NCBI GenBank assembly: GCA_910579615.1
Contig: CAJTUA010000012.1
Coordinates: 1-64,000, forward strand
From: an uncultured Lachnospiraceae bacterium
Lineage (GTDB): Bacteria > Bacillota > Clostridia > Lachnospirales > Lachnospiraceae
Direction: 5' to 3'
Length of the DNA: 64,000 nt
Program-made: the position numbers and the translations under genes
In this document: piece after piece, positions 26,753 through 34,328 of the stretch
How the letters are laid out: every line of letters begins with the position of its first letter
How positions within the stretch are numbered: the first letter of the stretch is position 1
Notes under the pieces: model-generated
What the model was told of the DNA's origin: nothing
Databases searched by the model: none
The model's input: only the letters and a program-made list of their open reading frames with translations

Positions 26753-27322
26753 ATGAAAAATAAAAAAGAACGTCCCTTGCGCGGACAGCAGGGTTACCTG
26801 GATACACAGAAAGTTTACCGCATCCGGAAAACACTGCTCTATGTGCTGATTGGTATCGGCATCTTTGTGTTAGGGCTTTGTCTGAACAAATTTGAAAAAA
26901 CCAATATTTTCACGGTCATTGCCGTTTTGACGGTGCTCCCGGCAACCAAGGCTCTGATTGGTGTGATTGTGGTCATGCCGTACCGTTCGCTAAAGGAAGA
27001 ACGGGTGCAGAAGGTAAGGGAGCTTTTGTCCGGGGAGGATGTCATGTATACGGATATGGTCTTTACCTCGCGGGAAAAAATCATGTTTTTTGCCTTTCTT
27101 GTCATCACGCAGGATGAAGTGCTGTGTCTTGCGGGCAGGGAAAAGGAAGATACCGCATATATCGAAAAATATTTGGGCGGGGAGCTGAAAAAACGGATGT
27201 TTGCCAAAAAACTCTACATCACAAAGGACGAGAAAAAATTCTTAGAGAGGGTGGCGCATTCCACCCCGGCACAGGAGGTGTCCGAGGAACTGACATCGTA
27301 TCTGGAGTCGCTGATGGTGTGA
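26753..27322 (+). CDS. Two-helix membrane protein of unknown function
   Basis: 189 residues. A basic N-terminus, two hydrophobic helices (about 27-45 and 52-75), then a cytoplasmic domain of about 110 residues ending in a helical segment. I do not recognise the family. The RBS AAGGTG lies just after a hairpin repeat. It sits between two pseudouridine synthase genes with short gaps and is probably in one transcript with them. Confidence 0.65.
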   Translation: MKNKKERPLRGQQGYLDTQKVYRIRKTLLYVLIGIGIFVLGLCLNKFEKTNIFTVIAVLTVLPATKALIGVIVVMPYRSLKEERVQKVRELLSGEDVMYTDMVFTSREKIMFFAFLVITQDEVLCLAGREKEDTAYIEKYLGGELKKRMFAKKLYITKDEKKFLERVAHSTPAQEVSEELTSYLESLMV

Positions 27323-27379
27323 AATGAGGCGCAGGCGGCATATGCTGCGAAAATTGAAAACAGGATTGAGGGAAGCAAA

Positions 27380-28390
27380 ATGCAAGAAATCAATGTTTCA
27401 GGGCGGGAGGAGGGCGGAACGCTGCTCAAGCTGCTCGGAAAGTATTTAAAGGAAGCTCCGGTCAGTTTTTTCTACAAAATGCTGCGCAAAAAAAATATTA
27501 CGCTGAACGGAAAGAAGGCGGAGGGGCAGGAAAAACTTGCAAAGGGCGACGTAATCCGCTTGTTTTTAAGTGACGACACCATTCGCCAGTTTGGCGGCGC
27601 GGCATGGCTGACGGGACAAACCGGAAACGAAATTCCTATCCCGGACAGGAGGAAGCCGCAAAAGCAGCCGGAAATCATCTATGAGGATGATGATATTCTG
27701 CTGATTAATAAGCCTGCCGGGTGGCTGACACAAAAAGCAGCGCCGGAGGACTTTTCGCTCAATGAATGGGTGATGGAATATCTGTTTTCTGTGGGCAGTA
27801 TTACGAGGCAGGAGCTTTCCACCTTTCACCCGGGTGTCTGTAACCGGCTTGACCGCAATACAAGCGGGCTGGTAGCGGCGGGGAAAACGCTTGCCGGACT
27901 GCAGTTTTTATCGGAGGCATTCCGTGAGCGGGCATTGCATAAATATTATACCTGTATTGTCGTGGGTGAAATTAAAAATGCTGCGCGGATGGACGGATAT
28001 TTAAAAAAAGATGAAAAAGAAAACCTTGTGCGCATTTTGCAGGATACCAAAGGGGAAGGGGAGGGGTATGGGCAGGTTCACGCCGCATACCGTCCGCTTG
28101 CTGTCTGTGGCGGTTTTACCTATCTTGAAGTGGAGCTCATCACCGGAAAAACGCATCAAATCCGCGCGCAGCTTGCGGCGGATGGCCATGCAGTTCTCGG
28201 CGATGCAAAATACGCAGATGAGGCAGGGAGAACGCTAGGAAGAAGATACCACCTAAAACATCAGCTCCTGCACGCGGGCAGGATAGTTTTCGGCGGGTAC
28301 ACCGGGCGGTTTTCCTACCTTGGTGGCAGGGAGTTTACAGCAAATGAACCGGAGGCGTTCCGGAAAATAAAAGAACAACTTGGCTTTTAG
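27380..28390 (+). CDS. RluA-family pseudouridine synthase
   Basis: 336 residues. An N-terminal S4-like domain (FYKMLRKKNITLNGKK), then the RluA catalytic core with D158 in CNRLDRNTSGLV, plus DDILLINKPAGWL and TGKTHQIRAQLAADGHAVLGD. It would modify uridines in 23S rRNA or tRNA. RBS GAGGGAAG before the ATG. An insertion of about 20 residues near DTKGEGEGYGQVH is a minor oddity. Confidence 0.9.
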   Translation: MQEINVSGREEGGTLLKLLGKYLKEAPVSFFYKMLRKKNITLNGKKAEGQEKLAKGDVIRLFLSDDTIRQFGGAAWLTGQTGNEIPIPDRRKPQKQPEIIYEDDDILLINKPAGWLTQKAAPEDFSLNEWVMEYLFSVGSITRQELSTFHPGVCNRLDRNTSGLVAAGKTLAGLQFLSEAFRERALHKYYTCIVVGEIKNAARMDGYLKKDEKENLVRILQDTKGEGEGYGQVHAAYRPLAVCGGFTYLEVELITGKTHQIRAQLAADGHAVLGDAKYADEAGRTLGRRYHLKHQLLHAGRIVFGGYTGRFSYLGGREFTANEPEAFRKIKEQLGF

Positions 28391-28471
28391 GCAGCCGTGG
28401 CGCGCCGGAAAACTGCTTGTGGTGTGCAACGCATAGTTTTTTGCTACACCCTAAGGGGAGGAAAAATAAAG

Positions 28472-29005
28472 ATGTCATGGAATTCACGCGGTCTGCGCGG
28501 TTCAATGCTTGAGGAGCTGATAAATCTGACAAATGAAAAATACCGTGACAAGGGGCTTGCGCTCATCCAGAAAGTGCCGACGCCAATCACGCCGATTGAG
28601 ATTGACAAGCATAGCCACCACATTACCCTTGCCTATTTTGACCAGAAAAGCACTGTCGATTACATTGGTGCGGTACAGGGCATCCCGGTCTGCTTTGATG
28701 CCAAGGAGTGCGCGGCGGATACGTTTGCGCTTGCGAATGTGCACGAGCATCAGTTAAAATTCATGCAGGAATTTGAAGCACAGGACGGCGTTGCCTTCCT
28801 GATTATTTATTATAAAAAACATGATGAATATTATTATATGCGCCTTAGGGAGTTAAAAACCTACACAGACCGCGCCAGCGGGGGCGGCAGGAAAAGCATT
28901 CCATTTACGGAGCTTAATAAAACATATTTCTTCCATGTAAGCCAGGGAATGTATGTGCCTTACCTTGAGATGATAAAAAAAGATTTGGAGGAACGTCAGA
29001 CTTGA
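28472..29005 (+). CDS. recU: Holliday junction resolvase RecU
   Basis: 177 residues. RecU features: GLRGSMLEELI at the start, KSTVDYIGAVQGIPVCFDAKEC with the active-site Asp and acidic-x-Lys pattern, and NVHEHQLKFMQ. It resolves recombination junctions in the cytoplasm. The start at 28472 follows AAGGGGAGG; the longer upstream frame has no RBS. Its stop codon TGA is part of the -35 hexamer of the histidine operon promoter. Confidence 0.92.
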   Translation: MSWNSRGLRGSMLEELINLTNEKYRDKGLALIQKVPTPITPIEIDKHSHHITLAYFDQKSTVDYIGAVQGIPVCFDAKECAADTFALANVHEHQLKFMQEFEAQDGVAFLIIYYKKHDEYYYMRLRELKTYTDRASGGGRKSIPFTELNKTYFFHVSQGMYVPYLEMIKKDLEERQT

Positions 29006-29030
29006 CAAAACGGCAGGTGTCCAGTATAAT
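29002..29030 (+). promoter_or_regulatory. Consensus promoter of the histidine operon
   Basis: TTGACA (29002-29007), exactly 17 bp, TATAAT (29025-29030): a perfect sigma-A promoter. The -35 overlaps the recU stop codon. Transcription would start near 29037, just before the palindrome at 29043. Confidence 0.92.
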
Positions 29031-29042
29031 GGTTACATTGTT

Positions 29043-29060
29043 GTGATAGCATATTATCAC
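29043..29060. promoter_or_regulatory. Operator-like palindrome at the start of the his transcript
   Basis: GTGATA-gcatat-TATCAC, a perfect 6-bp inverted repeat immediately downstream of the expected transcription start. Its place suits repression of such a strong promoter. A TrpR-like HisR/YerC repressor is a candidate, but the gene is not in the window. Confidence 0.55.
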
Positions 29061-29062
29061 GT

Positions 29063-29227
29063 TACCACGCGAAAGCGGACAGAAATTGTCTCTGCCGTGC
29101 GTGGTACTGGGAGGGGATATGCGGAACGATAAAACAGCATATCCCCGGACAGTGCCCAGAGAGAATTTATGGGAGCGGAGCGGACAGAAATTGTCTCTGC
29201 CGTGTATGGTACTGGAAGGGGATATGC
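29063..29227 (+). repeat. Hairpin repeat family, one decayed and one full copy before hisZ
   Basis: The first copy (to 29122) has lost its left arms but keeps the right half; it now folds through TACCACGC (29063-29070) with GCGTGGTA (29099-29106). The full copy is 29137-29227 (91 bp): outer stem GCATATCCCC/GGGGATATGC, middle stem CAGTGCC/GGTACTG, inner stem AGAGAG-AATTT with a G-G mismatch at position 6. The tail GGAACTATAAATAAGAAAGG runs into the hisZ RBS. Confidence 0.88.
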
Positions 29228-29256
29228 GGAACTATAAATAAGAAAGGAATGTCGGG

Positions 29257-30513
29257 ATGAATGAGAGATTGTTGCATACCCCGGAGGGTGTGAGGGACAT
29301 TTATAATGCGGAATGCGAGAAAAAGTCGGTATTGGAGCACCGTCTGCACCATCGCCTCCATCTGTACGGGTTTCGGGATATTGAGACACCGGCATTTGAA
29401 TTTTTTGATATATTCAGCAAGGAGCGCGGCACCGTGCTTTCCAGGGAAATGTACAAGTTTTTTGACCGCGAAGGCAATACGCTTGTGCTGCGTCCGGACA
29501 TGACCCCACCGATTGCGCGCTGCATGGCAAAATATTACCGTGAGGAAACGATGCCCGTGCGGTTTTGCTACATAGGAAATACTTTTGTGAACAATACAAG
29601 CTACCAGGGGAAGCTTAAGCAGGTTACGCAGCTTGGCGCGGAGCTAATCAATGACGCTTCGGTTGAGGCGGATGCGGAAATGATTGCAATGACTGTGGAC
29701 TGCCTTTTAGATGCGGGGCTTACCCGTTTTCAGGTTGAAATCGGACAGGCTGATTTTTTCCGCGGGCTGATGGAGGAAGCGGACATTGACGTGGAGGAAG
29801 CGGAGGAACTGCGTGTACTGATTGAAAATAAAAATATGTTTGGCGTGGAAGAGATTATTTCCAGAAAAGAAATTGCCGGGCGAAAATTGCCGGACGGACT
29901 GAAAGAGGTTATCCTGAAATTGCCGGAATTGTTCGGAACACTTGACCGTCTGCTCTACGTCAAGGAAAAGATTACAAGTACGCGTGCGCTTGTAGCGATT
30001 GAACGGTTGGAATCGCTCTATGCGCTTTTGTGCGAGTATGGATTTGAAGAATACATCACGTTTGATTTGGGAATGTTAAGTAAATTTAATTATTACACAG
30101 GAATTATTTTCCGGGCGTACACGTTCGGAACAGGCGATGCCGTGGCAACTGGGGGGCGTTATGATTCGCTCGTCGGGCAGTTTGGCAAGGATGCGCCTGC
30201 TATTGGCATGGCGGTGCTGATAAACCAATTATTGTCGGCACTTGCAAGGCAGAAGCTCCTGACAGAACCTGCCGCGCGCAACACATTGATTGTTTACCCA
30301 AAAGCGCAGCGCTCTTCGGCAATCGCACTTGCAAAATCAATGCGTGAGAAAGACTGCCGTGTGGAGCTTCTTCTGGCGGATGGGGCATTTTCAAGAGAAG
30401 ACTATGTGGCATATGCAAAGCGGATGAATTTGAAGCGTTTGCTCTATCTGGGGGAAGATGGGAATCCCAAAGAAATATTTGTAGACGCGGTTTCAGAGTC
30501 TTGCGGAACTTAA
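29257..30513 (+). CDS. hisZ: ATP phosphoribosyltransferase regulatory subunit HisZ
   Basis: 418 residues, a class II HisRS-like fold without the tRNA-binding domain. Typical segments: LLHTPEGVRDIYNAEC at the start, LRPDMTPPIARC, VTQLGAELIND and FNYYTGIIFRAYT. HisZ binds the short-form HisG and makes it active and histidine-sensitive; the hisG here is the short form, which fits. The last codons (TGC GGA ACT TAA) are supplied by the conserved tail of a hairpin repeat, so the repeat sets the C-terminus. Confidence 0.9.
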   Translation: MNERLLHTPEGVRDIYNAECEKKSVLEHRLHHRLHLYGFRDIETPAFEFFDIFSKERGTVLSREMYKFFDREGNTLVLRPDMTPPIARCMAKYYREETMPVRFCYIGNTFVNNTSYQGKLKQVTQLGAELINDASVEADAEMIAMTVDCLLDAGLTRFQVEIGQADFFRGLMEEADIDVEEAEELRVLIENKNMFGVEEIISRKEIAGRKLPDGLKEVILKLPELFGTLDRLLYVKEKITSTRALVAIERLESLYALLCEYGFEEYITFDLGMLSKFNYYTGIIFRAYTFGTGDAVATGGRYDSLVGQFGKDAPAIGMAVLINQLLSALARQKLLTEPAARNTLIVYPKAQRSSAIALAKSMREKDCRVELLLADGAFSREDYVAYAKRMNLKRLLYLGEDGNPKEIFVDAVSESCGT

Positions 30514-30536
30514 AACAGCTTTCGGAACTTATAACA

Positions 30537-30625
30537 GCAAGCCGCCAAAACAGCGCGGAAGGGATTTATGGGAACGGAGGAGACAGAAATGCCTTCCTGG
30601 AAAAAGCGCTGTGGAGGGAGATTGC
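30537..30625 (+). repeat. Hairpin repeat family, divergent copy before hisG
   Basis: 89 bp. The outer stem is imperfect (GCAAGCCGCC/GGGAGATTGC) but the middle stem ACAGCGC/GCGCTGT is perfect, and the inner stem GGAAGG-g-ATTT/AAAT-g-CCTTCC keeps the G-G mismatch. Two extra GGAACTTA-AACAG tags (from 30504) lie before it, the first inside the end of hisZ. The tail leads into CGGAGG, the hisG RBS. Confidence 0.85.
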
Positions 30626-30649
30626 GGAACTTATAATCGGAGGAAATTT

Positions 30650-31300
30650 ATGAATTATATTACAATCGCCCTCGCAAAAGGGCGGCTGGCAAAAAAGGCA
30701 ATGGGTATGCTTGAGGAGGTCGGCATTACCTGTGAGGAGATGAAAGACCCCGATTCCAGAAAACTGATATTTACAAATGAGAAATTAAAATTTCGTTTTT
30801 TCCTCGCAAAAGCCAATGATGTGCCAACCTATGTTGAGTATGGTGCAGCGGATATTGGCATTGTCGGGAAGGATACGATTCTTGAGGAAGGGCGCAAAAT
30901 GTATGAGGTGCTCGACTTGAAAATCGGAAAATGCCGCATGTGCGTTGCAGGACCGGAAAATGCCGCGGAGCTGTTAAAGCACGGGGAGTTAATCCGCGTG
31001 GCAACCAAGTATCCGGACATTGCGAAAGATTATTTTTATAACAAGAAGCATCAGACGGTTGAGATTATCAAGCTGAACGGTTCGATTGAGCTTGCGCCGA
31101 TTGTTGGGCTTTCCGAGGTCATTGTCGATATTGTAGAGACAGGCTCCACGCTGAAGGAAAACGGGCTGGTGGTTTTGGAGGAGGTCTGCCCGCTCTCCGC
31201 CCGCATGGTTGTCAACCAGGTAAGCATGAAAATGGAACATGAGCGCATCACAAAATTGATAAATGACTTGCGGAACCTGCTGTCGGAGCGGGAGGCATAG
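30650..31300 (+). CDS. hisG: ATP phosphoribosyltransferase, short form
   Basis: 216 residues, first enzyme of histidine synthesis (ATP + PRPP to phosphoribosyl-ATP). Short-form HisG lacks the C-terminal regulatory domain and needs HisZ. Landmarks: IALAKGRLAKKA, YVEYGAADIGIVGKD, and the PRPP loop IVETGSTLKENGL. The start at 30650 follows CGGAGG; an earlier in-frame start lies in the repeat. Confidence 0.93.
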   Translation: MNYITIALAKGRLAKKAMGMLEEVGITCEEMKDPDSRKLIFTNEKLKFRFFLAKANDVPTYVEYGAADIGIVGKDTILEEGRKMYEVLDLKIGKCRMCVAGPENAAELLKHGELIRVATKYPDIAKDYFYNKKHQTVEIIKLNGSIELAPIVGLSEVIVDIVETGSTLKENGLVVLEEVCPLSARMVVNQVSMKMEHERITKLINDLRNLLSEREA

Positions 31301-31482
31301 TTTGTCGGATGGAAAACTGCAGCATGATGCGAATTTTATGGCGTGACAGGAATTTGCCGTATGTTGGGAATTTTACGGTATGATGCAAATTCATTGCCCG
31401 ATGAAAAAAATCGGTTACGCCAGGAAATTCCGAAAGCCGAAAAAATAAAAACGGGCGAGCGCCCACAGAAACGGAGATTGCC
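31301..31482 (+). other. hisG-hisD gap with a different hairpin
   Basis: 182 bp without a gene. AATTTG (31351-31356) pairs with CAAATT and nested CCGTA (31357-31361) with TACGG (31374-31378), making a hairpin to 31391. It is not a copy of the repeat family. A short GGGC/GCCC hairpin lies near 31455. Confidence 0.4.
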
Positions 31483-32775
31483 ATGAGAATTGTAGAATTA
31501 AATGAGAATACAAAGAAAAACCTGTTAGAAGACCTTTTAAAACGCAGCCCGAACCAGTACACACAGTATGAGGAGACGGTTGCCGCAATAGTTGCGGATG
31601 TGCGTGAGAGAAGGGATATGGCATTGTTGGAATACACGGAAAAATTTGACCATGTACAAATCAATGCAGAAAATATCCGCGTGACGGAGGAGGAATTTGC
31701 AGAGGCATACCGCGCAGTTGACCCGGAGGTTTTGCGCGTCATCCGCGCGGCCATCCAAAATATCAAGGCCTACCATATGCTCCAGAAGCGCAACAGTTGG
31801 TTTGATGCGCAGGAAAACGGCATTATCTTAGGGCAGAAGGTAACACCGATTGCTTCGGTCGGCGTGTATGTGCCGGGCGGCAAGGCAGCGTACCCTTCTT
31901 CCGTGCTTATGAACATTCTCCCGGCAAAGGTTGCGGGGGTGGAGCGCATTGTGATGACAACACCGCCGGGAAAGGATGGGAAAGTCAATGAGGGAACGCT
32001 TGTTGCCGCGAAGGAGGCAGGGGTGACAGAAATCTACAAGGCAGGCGGCGCACAGGCGGTGGCAGCATTGGCGTTTGGCACGCAGAGCATCCCGAAGGTG
32101 GACAAGATTGTCGGTCCTGGCAATATTTTTGTTGCCCTGGCAAAAAAGGCAGTTTACGGGCATGTGAGCATCGACTCGATTGCAGGACCGAGCGAGATTC
32201 TTGTCATTGCTGACGAGACGGCAAATCCACGCTATGTGGCGGCGGACCTTTTGTCACAGGCGGAGCACGATGAACTGGCGAGCGCGATTCTTGTCACAAC
32301 GAGCCGCGGGGTGGCAGAGAAAGTCAATGCCGAAATCGAGGGCTTTTTGGGCGGGCTTTCGCGTCGGGATATCCTCACGAAATCCATTGAAAATTACGGC
32401 TATATTTTGATTGCACAAAATCTTAACGAGGCGGTTGACGCAGCAAATGAGATTGCCTCCGAGCACCTTGAGATTGTGACCAGAAATCCGTTCGAGGTCA
32501 TGACAAAAATCAAGAACGCAGGTGCGATTTTCCTTGGGGAATACTCAAGCGAGCCGCTTGGCGATTATTTTGCCGGTCCGAACCACATTCTTCCGACCAA
32601 CGGCACCGCCAAATTTTTCTCTCCGCTTTCCGTGGACGATTTTGTGAAAAAATCAAGCATTATCTCATACTCAAGGGAGGCACTTGAAAAGGTACATAAA
32701 GATATTGAACTTTTCGCAAAAGCGGAGGGGCTGACAGCACACGCCAATTCCATCGCAGTGCGCTTCGAAAAATAA
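31483..32775 (+). CDS. hisD: Histidinol dehydrogenase
   Basis: 430 residues, full length. Zinc- and NAD-dependent, oxidises histidinol to histidine. Landmarks: GVYVPGGKAAYPSSVLM, VDKIVGPGNIFVALAKK, SIAGPSEILVIADE and LLSQAEHDELASA with the metal ligands, and GPNHILPTNGTA. RBS CGGAG before the ATG. Its upstream gap has a hairpin unlike the repeats of the other his genes. Confidence 0.95.
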   Translation: MRIVELNENTKKNLLEDLLKRSPNQYTQYEETVAAIVADVRERRDMALLEYTEKFDHVQINAENIRVTEEEFAEAYRAVDPEVLRVIRAAIQNIKAYHMLQKRNSWFDAQENGIILGQKVTPIASVGVYVPGGKAAYPSSVLMNILPAKVAGVERIVMTTPPGKDGKVNEGTLVAAKEAGVTEIYKAGGAQAVAALAFGTQSIPKVDKIVGPGNIFVALAKKAVYGHVSIDSIAGPSEILVIADETANPRYVAADLLSQAEHDELASAILVTTSRGVAEKVNAEIEGFLGGLSRRDILTKSIENYGYILIAQNLNEAVDAANEIASEHLEIVTRNPFEVMTKIKNAGAIFLGEYSSEPLGDYFAGPNHILPTNGTAKFFSPLSVDDFVKKSSIISYSREALEKVHKDIELFAKAEGLTAHANSIAVRFEK

Positions 32776-32803
32776 ATCCGGGCATATGCGGAATGAAAAA
32801 ACA

Positions 32804-32896
32804 GCATATGCCCGGTACAGACCCCAGTGGGATTTTTGGGGAGCGGAGCGGACAAAAATGCCACTGCCATGTTGTGGGTCTGGGAAGGGCATATGC
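32804..32896 (+). repeat. Hairpin repeat family, one full copy before hisB
   Basis: 93 bp. Outer stem GCATATGCCC/GGGCATATGC, middle stem CAGACCC/GGGTCTG, inner stem AGTGGG-ATTTTTG with a G-G mismatch at position 6. A half copy (GGGCATATGCGGAA, from 32780) precedes it. The tail runs into AAGGAGGTG, the hisB RBS. Confidence 0.9.
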
Positions 32897-32921
32897 GGAA
32901 CGAAAAAAAGGAGGTGAAAAC

Positions 32922-33512
32922 ATGCAACGAAACGCATCCATCGCACGGATGACAAAGGAGACGGATATTCGGATGGACTTTTCCATTGACGGGAGCGGAA
33001 GCGCAAAAATTGATACCGGTATCGGCTTTTTTGACCATATGCTCAACAGCTTTGCGCGCCACGGTTTTTTTGACATGACCTTGCAGGTAAAGGGGGATCT
33101 GCACGTGGACGGACATCATACCGTGGAAGATACGGGCATCGTATTGGGGCAGGCCATCAAGGAAGCTTTAGGGGACAAGGCGGGTATTAAACGCTACGGG
33201 TCGTTCCTGCTTCCGATGGACGAAACGCTCGTTTTGTGCGCCATCGATCTTTCCGGGCGGCCGTATTTAAATTTTGAGGCATCGTTTTTGGCACAGCAGG
33301 TAGGGTCGTTTGACACAGAGCTTGTCAGGGAATTTTTCTATGCCGTTTCCTACAGCGCGGGGATGAACCTCCATCTAAAACAGATGGATGGAAGGAACAG
33401 CCATCACATCATTGAGGCAATGTTCAAAGCATTTGCGAAGGCACTTGACGAGGCATCAACGGCAGATTCAAGAATCATGGGGGCGCTCTCAACAAAGGGA
33501 ACGATCGCATAA
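32922..33512 (+). CDS. hisB: Imidazoleglycerol-phosphate dehydratase
   Basis: 196 residues, monofunctional HisB. Metal motifs FFDHMLNSFARHG, DGHHTVEDTGIVLG and RNSHHIIEAMFKAFA give the histidines of the two-Mn site. It makes imidazole acetol phosphate. The start at 32922 is set by AAGGAGGTGA, an almost complete Shine-Dalgarno. An upstream in-frame extension lies in the hairpin repeat and is rejected. Confidence 0.95.
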   Translation: MQRNASIARMTKETDIRMDFSIDGSGSAKIDTGIGFFDHMLNSFARHGFFDMTLQVKGDLHVDGHHTVEDTGIVLGQAIKEALGDKAGIKRYGSFLLPMDETLVLCAIDLSGRPYLNFEASFLAQQVGSFDTELVREFFYAVSYSAGMNLHLKQMDGRNSHHIIEAMFKAFAKALDEASTADSRIMGALSTKGTIA

Positions 33513-33530
33513 AAGGGAGGCGTAGTATTT

Positions 33531-34256
33531 ATGAAATTATTTCCGGCAATTGACATTAAAAATGGACAGTGTGTACGGCTGCGGCAGGGACAATTCCATG
33601 ATGTGGAGGTTTATTCGCAGATGCCGGTATACATTGCAAAGGGCTTTCAGGCATCGGGTGCCACATTCATCCATATTGTGGATTTGGATGGGGCACTCGC
33701 GGGGTATTCCGTGAACGATGACGTAATCCGCAGCATTGTGGAAAATGTTTCCATCCCTGTGGAGGTTGGCGGCGGCATCCGCACCATACAGGATATTGAG
33801 AATAAGCTCAAACTTGGTGTCGGCAGGGTCATCATTGGAACAAAGGCAGTGGAAAACCCGCAGTTTGTAAAGACCGCCGTCATGACCTTCGGCGCGGATA
33901 AAATCGTGGTCGGCATTGACGCAAAAAACGGCATAGTTGCAACAGATGGATGGGAGAAGTTAAGCAATTACAATGCCGTGCAGCTGGCGCTTGACATGAA
34001 AGAAATCGGAATACGAACCATTATTTACACGGACATTTTAAGGGATGGCATGCTTTCTGGACCGAATGTCGAACATACTAAGGAGATGGTGGAAAAAACA
34101 GGAATGGATATCATCGCGTCCGGCGGTGTATCCTGCATGAAGGACCTTGACGATTTGGATTCCATTCCGGTTTACGGCGCAATCATTGGAAAAGCACTGT
34201 ACGAGAACCGCATCCATTTAGGGGAAGCAGTTAAAAAATATATGGGAAAGCAGTAG
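33531..34256 (+). CDS. hisA: ProFAR isomerase
   Basis: 241 residues, a (beta/alpha)8 barrel. Catalytic Asp in FPAIDIKNGQCVRL and in VVGIDAKNG; phosphate loops VGGGIRT and SGGVS. It performs the Amadori rearrangement of ProFAR to PRFAR. RBS GGGAGG. It lies 18 bp after hisB, and 72 bp before the hisIE start. Confidence 0.94.
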   Translation: MKLFPAIDIKNGQCVRLRQGQFHDVEVYSQMPVYIAKGFQASGATFIHIVDLDGALAGYSVNDDVIRSIVENVSIPVEVGGGIRTIQDIENKLKLGVGRVIIGTKAVENPQFVKTAVMTFGADKIVVGIDAKNGIVATDGWEKLSNYNAVQLALDMKEIGIRTIIYTDILRDGMLSGPNVEHTKEMVEKTGMDIIASGGVSCMKDLDDLDSIPVYGAIIGKALYENRIHLGEAVKKYMGKQ

Positions 34257-34328
34257 GGTGTGCGTTTGACGCAAAAAGCATGTTTCAGACACGCCCCAAA
34301 CATCAGCAAGAAAACATGTGGAGGGAGC

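Noticed and set aside
29031..29256. T-box or histidine attenuator in the his leader
   Set aside because: No T-box consensus and no His-codon-rich leader peptide; the leader is a palindrome plus hairpin repeats.
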